Assembly (NCBI RefSeq): GCF_030811455.1
Contig: NZ_JAUSQU010000001.1
Coordinates: 3,906,001 to 3,970,000, forward strand
DNA length: 64,000 nt
DNA from: Streptosporangium lutulentum
Lineage (GTDB): Bacteria > Actinomycetota > Actinomycetes > Streptosporangiales > Streptosporangiaceae
Reading direction: 5' to 3'
Both the position numbers and the translations under genes were made by a program. The notes beneath the pieces are model-generated. The model was not told where the DNA came from, made no database searches, and was given only the letters and a program-made list of their open reading frames with translations. The number at the start of each line of letters is the position of its first letter. The stretch's first letter is position 1. Of this stretch, positions 61,826 through 64,000 are shown one piece after another.

Positions 61826-62287
61826 ATGACCGATCCCCAGTCCCTGATGGACCGTCTCGACCGGGTGGAGAGCGAGCTGGCGATCCAGCGCCTGATTCAC
61901 GAGTACTGCCACGGAGCCGACAAGCAGGACCTGGAGCGCTTCGCCGCGATCTGGGACGACGACGCGGCATGGGTGACCAGCCCCGACCAGCGTTTCGATG
62001 GCATCGAGGCCATCTGCGCAGCCGTGCAGGAGCAGTGGGCGGCCTTCAAGGAGATGCACCACTGGACGGCCAACTTCGTCGTGGACATCGACGGTGATCG
62101 GGCTGTCGGTGAGGCGGACGTGGCCGTCCGCGTGCAGTTGACCGACGGCACCTGGGTGAGAGGCGGTGGCACCTACCAGGACGTATATGTCCGCCGGGAC
62201 GGCCGGTGGCGCGTCGCCCGCAGGGAAGTCGTTTCCTCCTTTGAGGAAGATCCACTCCCGCCGGGGATCGGCAGCCCCGCCGACTGA
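61826..62287 (+). CDS. SnoaL/NTF2-like protein
   Basis: About 153 residues from ATG 61826 (MTDPQSLMDRLDRVESELAI). QRLIHEYCHGADKQDLERFA and WDDDAAWVTSPDQRFDGIEA are the SnoaL_4-type pattern; IDGDRAVGEADVAVRVQL and YVRRDGRWRVARREVVSSF complete the fold. An upstream start at 61808 lies in dehalogenase-derived sequence. Function unknown; homologues include dehydratases. Confidence 0.8.
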   Translation: MTDPQSLMDRLDRVESELAIQRLIHEYCHGADKQDLERFAAIWDDDAAWVTSPDQRFDGIEAICAAVQEQWAAFKEMHHWTANFVVDIDGDRAVGEADVAVRVQLTDGTWVRGGGTYQDVYVRRDGRWRVARREVVSSFEEDPLPPGIGSPAD

Positions 62288-62927
62288 CGACCCGAACCCG
62301 GAACTCTCTTAGGATCATGGTCGGCCGCATCGTGATGCGGCCGAGTCCGGCGATCCGGAGGCGGCAGTCGGCCGGGTCCTGATGGGAGAACGAGGAACCG
62401 CTCCAGAGTCCTCCAGGGGCGAGAAATCCCGCGGCGCGGTCCGTGCCCAGCACCTCGTCGAGATGGAGCAGCCCTCCGAGGACCCAGTCCTGGTCGTAGT
62501 GGCAGTCACGCTGCGGCAGGTACCGCTCCAGATAGGCGGCGAGGATGTCGGCGTCTTCGGGCTGTCCGAACCGGGTGAGGGCGAAGCTGTAGCCCTGACC
62601 GGCGTAGGTGAGCTCGCTCTCCAAAAGCAGATCGGCCAGGGCTTCCCGGAACCGGGTGCGCCGGTCGAGGCCGATGAGCCACGCGGCGGTGAGCCGTTCC
62701 CGCCAGCCTGCGAACTCTCCCGGCTGGAGCATGCATTCGAGCTCGGCGTCGGTGGCCTGCCGGGCATCGTGGCCCAGCACGCGGAGGAAGTCGGTTCTTT
62801 CCCGGTCGGGCATGTCGAGGAAGTTGCCGTGGAGAAGATCGAGGTAACGGGCGGCCCCTGACTCTGGTGCGGCGATCACGTAGCGCTCGATGATCTCGAA
62901 TGCCGGGTCGCCCGTCGGCTCAGTCAT
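62046..62927 (-). CDS. DUF6000-like protein with read-through C-terminus
   Basis: The conserved part (about residues 1-200) reads IIERYVIAAPESGAARYLDL, ADLLLESELTYAGQGYSFAL, YLPQRDCHYDQDWVLGGLLH and AAGFLAPGGLWSGSS, as in DUF6000 proteins (pattern memory). The frame then runs on antisense to the SnoaL gene to 62046 with an arginine-rich, non-conserved tail. A one-base shift would stop it at 62315, so the natural stop was probably lost by an indel. Function unknown. Confidence 0.6.
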   Translation of the reverse strand: MTEPTGDPAFEIIERYVIAAPESGAARYLDLLHGNFLDMPDRERTDFLRVLGHDARQATDAELECMLQPGEFAGWRERLTAAWLIGLDRRTRFREALADLLLESELTYAGQGYSFALTRFGQPEDADILAAYLERYLPQRDCHYDQDWVLGGLLHLDEVLGTDRAAGFLAPGGLWSGSSFSHQDPADCRLRIAGLGRITMRPTMILREFRVRVVSRRGCRSPAGVDLPQRRKRLPCGRRATGRPGGHIRPGRCHRLSPRCRRSTARGRPRPPHRQPDHRRCPRRSWPSSGASP

Positions 62928-63429
62928 GGGCGCATCCTGACCTACGGCGCAAGAGCACGATCATGCGGGGTGTTCTCGAAGCCGACTCCGCCAACCCTTT
63001 CAGCGTGGAGACCTGGCTTAAGGAGAAGGTCGGGTCATGAGGGAGACCAGACGTGGTTTCGATCCGGGGTTCCGGACGCGTAGCGGCTCCAGAGAGATCC
63101 GGTTTCGGCAGCGATCCGGGGCGCTCCTGTCGTGGTAGCCGAGTGCCCGGGCCACCACGGGTGGCGGCGCTTGGAGAACGAACTGCCGGATGACGGCGGC
63201 GTGAGGATCGGCACCGGCGCCCACCACTCGGCGGCGGATGACCGCCCTCCCCGGGGGTGGAGGAAAGCTCGCGGCAATACTTGGTAATCTTTGCGGGCCG
63301 ACAAGAAAACAGGAGAGGCGTGGCCCTGATAATCCTCGCCCAGGTTGAGCCGCACGGCCGCCTGGGACACGGAGCCGTGTGGCGACCCGCCGCGAATTCC
63401 ATCGACAGCGCGCTCTCGGAGGTGCCGGC
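62928..63429. other. 502-bp gap upstream of the terminal HAD gene
   Basis: No intact gene. A decayed minus-strand fragment lies at about 63055-63205 (listed separately). AT-richer sequence near 63270-63320 may carry a promoter. The GTG of the HAD gene follows directly. Confidence 0.4.
63055..63205 (-). pseudogene. Decayed fragment resembling the C-terminus of a tyrosine recombinase-like protein
   Basis: One minus frame reads RQFVLQAPPPVVARALGYHD and a shifted frame continues APRIAAETGSLWSRYASG. Together they match, by memory, the pattern in actinomycete site-specific integrase/recombinase-like proteins (APxPVxARALGYH, then AxEAGxxWSRYAPG). Frameshifted and missing both ends. Confidence 0.4.
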
Positions 63430-64000
63430 GTGAGGCTCACCGGACAGGTACTCATCTTCGACGCCGACGACACGCTGTGGGAGAACAACGTCCTCTTCGA
63501 GCGCGTCATCGACGACTTCCTGCACTGGCTGGAGCATCCGACCCTCGACAGGGCCGAGATCCGCGCCATCCTCAACGACATCGAGGCGGCGAACGCGGTC
63601 GCACACGGGTACGGCAGCAAGATGTTCCTGCGCAGTCTCGGCGAGTGCCTCGAGCGGCTGCGCGAACGGCCGGCGACCACGGAGGAGCTTGGCCACATCA
63701 ACGAGCTGGCGGTGGCTCTCCTGGAGGGGCGCGTGGAGCTGATCCCCGGCGTCGCCGAAACGCTCACCGACCTCGGCAGCCGGCACGACCTGCTCCTGCT
63801 CACCAAGGGCGACACGGACGAGCAGCAGCGCAAACTGGATCTCTCCGGGCTCGCGCACCACTTCAGCAGCATCCATATCGTGGCGGAGAAGGACGTCGAC
63901 ACCTACCGGCGGCTCACGCAGGACCACGAGCTGACGCCCGCGACGACCTGGATGATCGGCAACTCGCCGAAATCCGACATCCTCCCCGCCCGGCAGGTGG
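63430..64000 (+). CDS. HAD-family hydrolase, 3' end beyond window
   Basis: At least 190 residues from GTG 63430. GQVLIFDADDTLWENNVLFE is motif I (DADDT), LLLLTKGDTDEQQRKLDLSG is motif II (Thr/Ser), a Lys lies in HIVAEKDVDTYRRL, and MIGNSPKSDILPARQV is motif IV. It is cut by the window end. Similar to YjjG/HAD-IA phosphatases. Confidence 0.88.
   Translation, partial: MRLTGQVLIFDADDTLWENNVLFERVIDDFLHWLEHPTLDRAEIRAILNDIEAANAVAHGYGSKMFLRSLGECLERLRERPATTEELGHINELAVALLEGRVELIPGVAETLTDLGSRHDLLLLTKGDTDEQQRKLDLSGLAHHFSSIHIVAEKDVDTYRRLTQDHELTPATTWMIGNSPKSDILPARQV

Overview
The window is high-GC DNA with strong G/C third-position bias. It carries marker genes of the phylum Actinomycetota: WhiB, RbpA with a sigma-R-type promoter, an HrdD/SigB-like sigma-70 factor, F420-type enzymes, a HelD-like RNA polymerase recycling ATPase, an overlapping lnt-ppm1 pair, DUF3152 and DUF6461. 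The secreted cutinase closely resembles Thermobifida/Streptosporangiales polyester hydrolases, so an order Streptosporangiales filamentous actinomycete is the best guess (inference; no rRNA is present).

Layout. 1-1616: two nested transposase remnants/elements (IS701-like fragment, complete IS630-family element). 1614-4025 (-): a beta-glucosidase (GH1) joined in frame to a LacI repressor. 4336-11146 (+): a self-contained PTS operon (DeoR regulator, 1-phosphofructokinase-type kinase, mannitol-type EIIC, EIIB, EIIA, zinc polyol dehydrogenase, its own HPr and EI), followed by a large LuxR regulator. 14473-17819: secreted cutinase, DUF3152 protein and a group-2 sigma factor whose stop codon holds a second IS630 element. 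19124-25545: F420/nitroreductase-like protein, MazG-like protein, hydrolase, epimerase, DUF72, WhiB, topoisomerase IB and a degenerate kinase-like membrane protein. 25673-28934: MoxR / DUF58 / VWA module with a tandem repeat at the DUF58 start. 28967-37930: methyltransferases, GDPD, MFS transporter, rbpA, LLM oxidoreductase, isocitrate-lyase-like protein, PP2C phosphatase and MHYT protein. 38522-40272: two secreted proteases. 40434-42253: GNAT, SRPBCC and FxsA.

42254-46320 looks like an inserted accessory island: a DUF6461 (putative immunity) gene, an ISAs1 element, the truncated 5' part of a large secreted RHS/LamG-type protein, and a 298-bp MITE-like IS5 derivative. It separates fxsA from ppm1-lnt (46321-48707). 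49483-55550: HelD-like ATPase divergent from a ROK regulator / GH4 glycosidase / sugar kinase operon with a perfect 25-bp palindromic operator. 55736-64000: small metabolic enzymes, HAD phosphatases, an XRE-regulated NTF2/alcohol dehydrogenase pair, several decayed fragments and a HAD gene cut by the window edge.

Recurring theme: three transposable elements of different types sit in the TA/CTA of TAG stop codons (LacI, sigma factor, Ppm1), and each time the stop is regenerated. No rRNA, tRNA or CRISPR array was seen.
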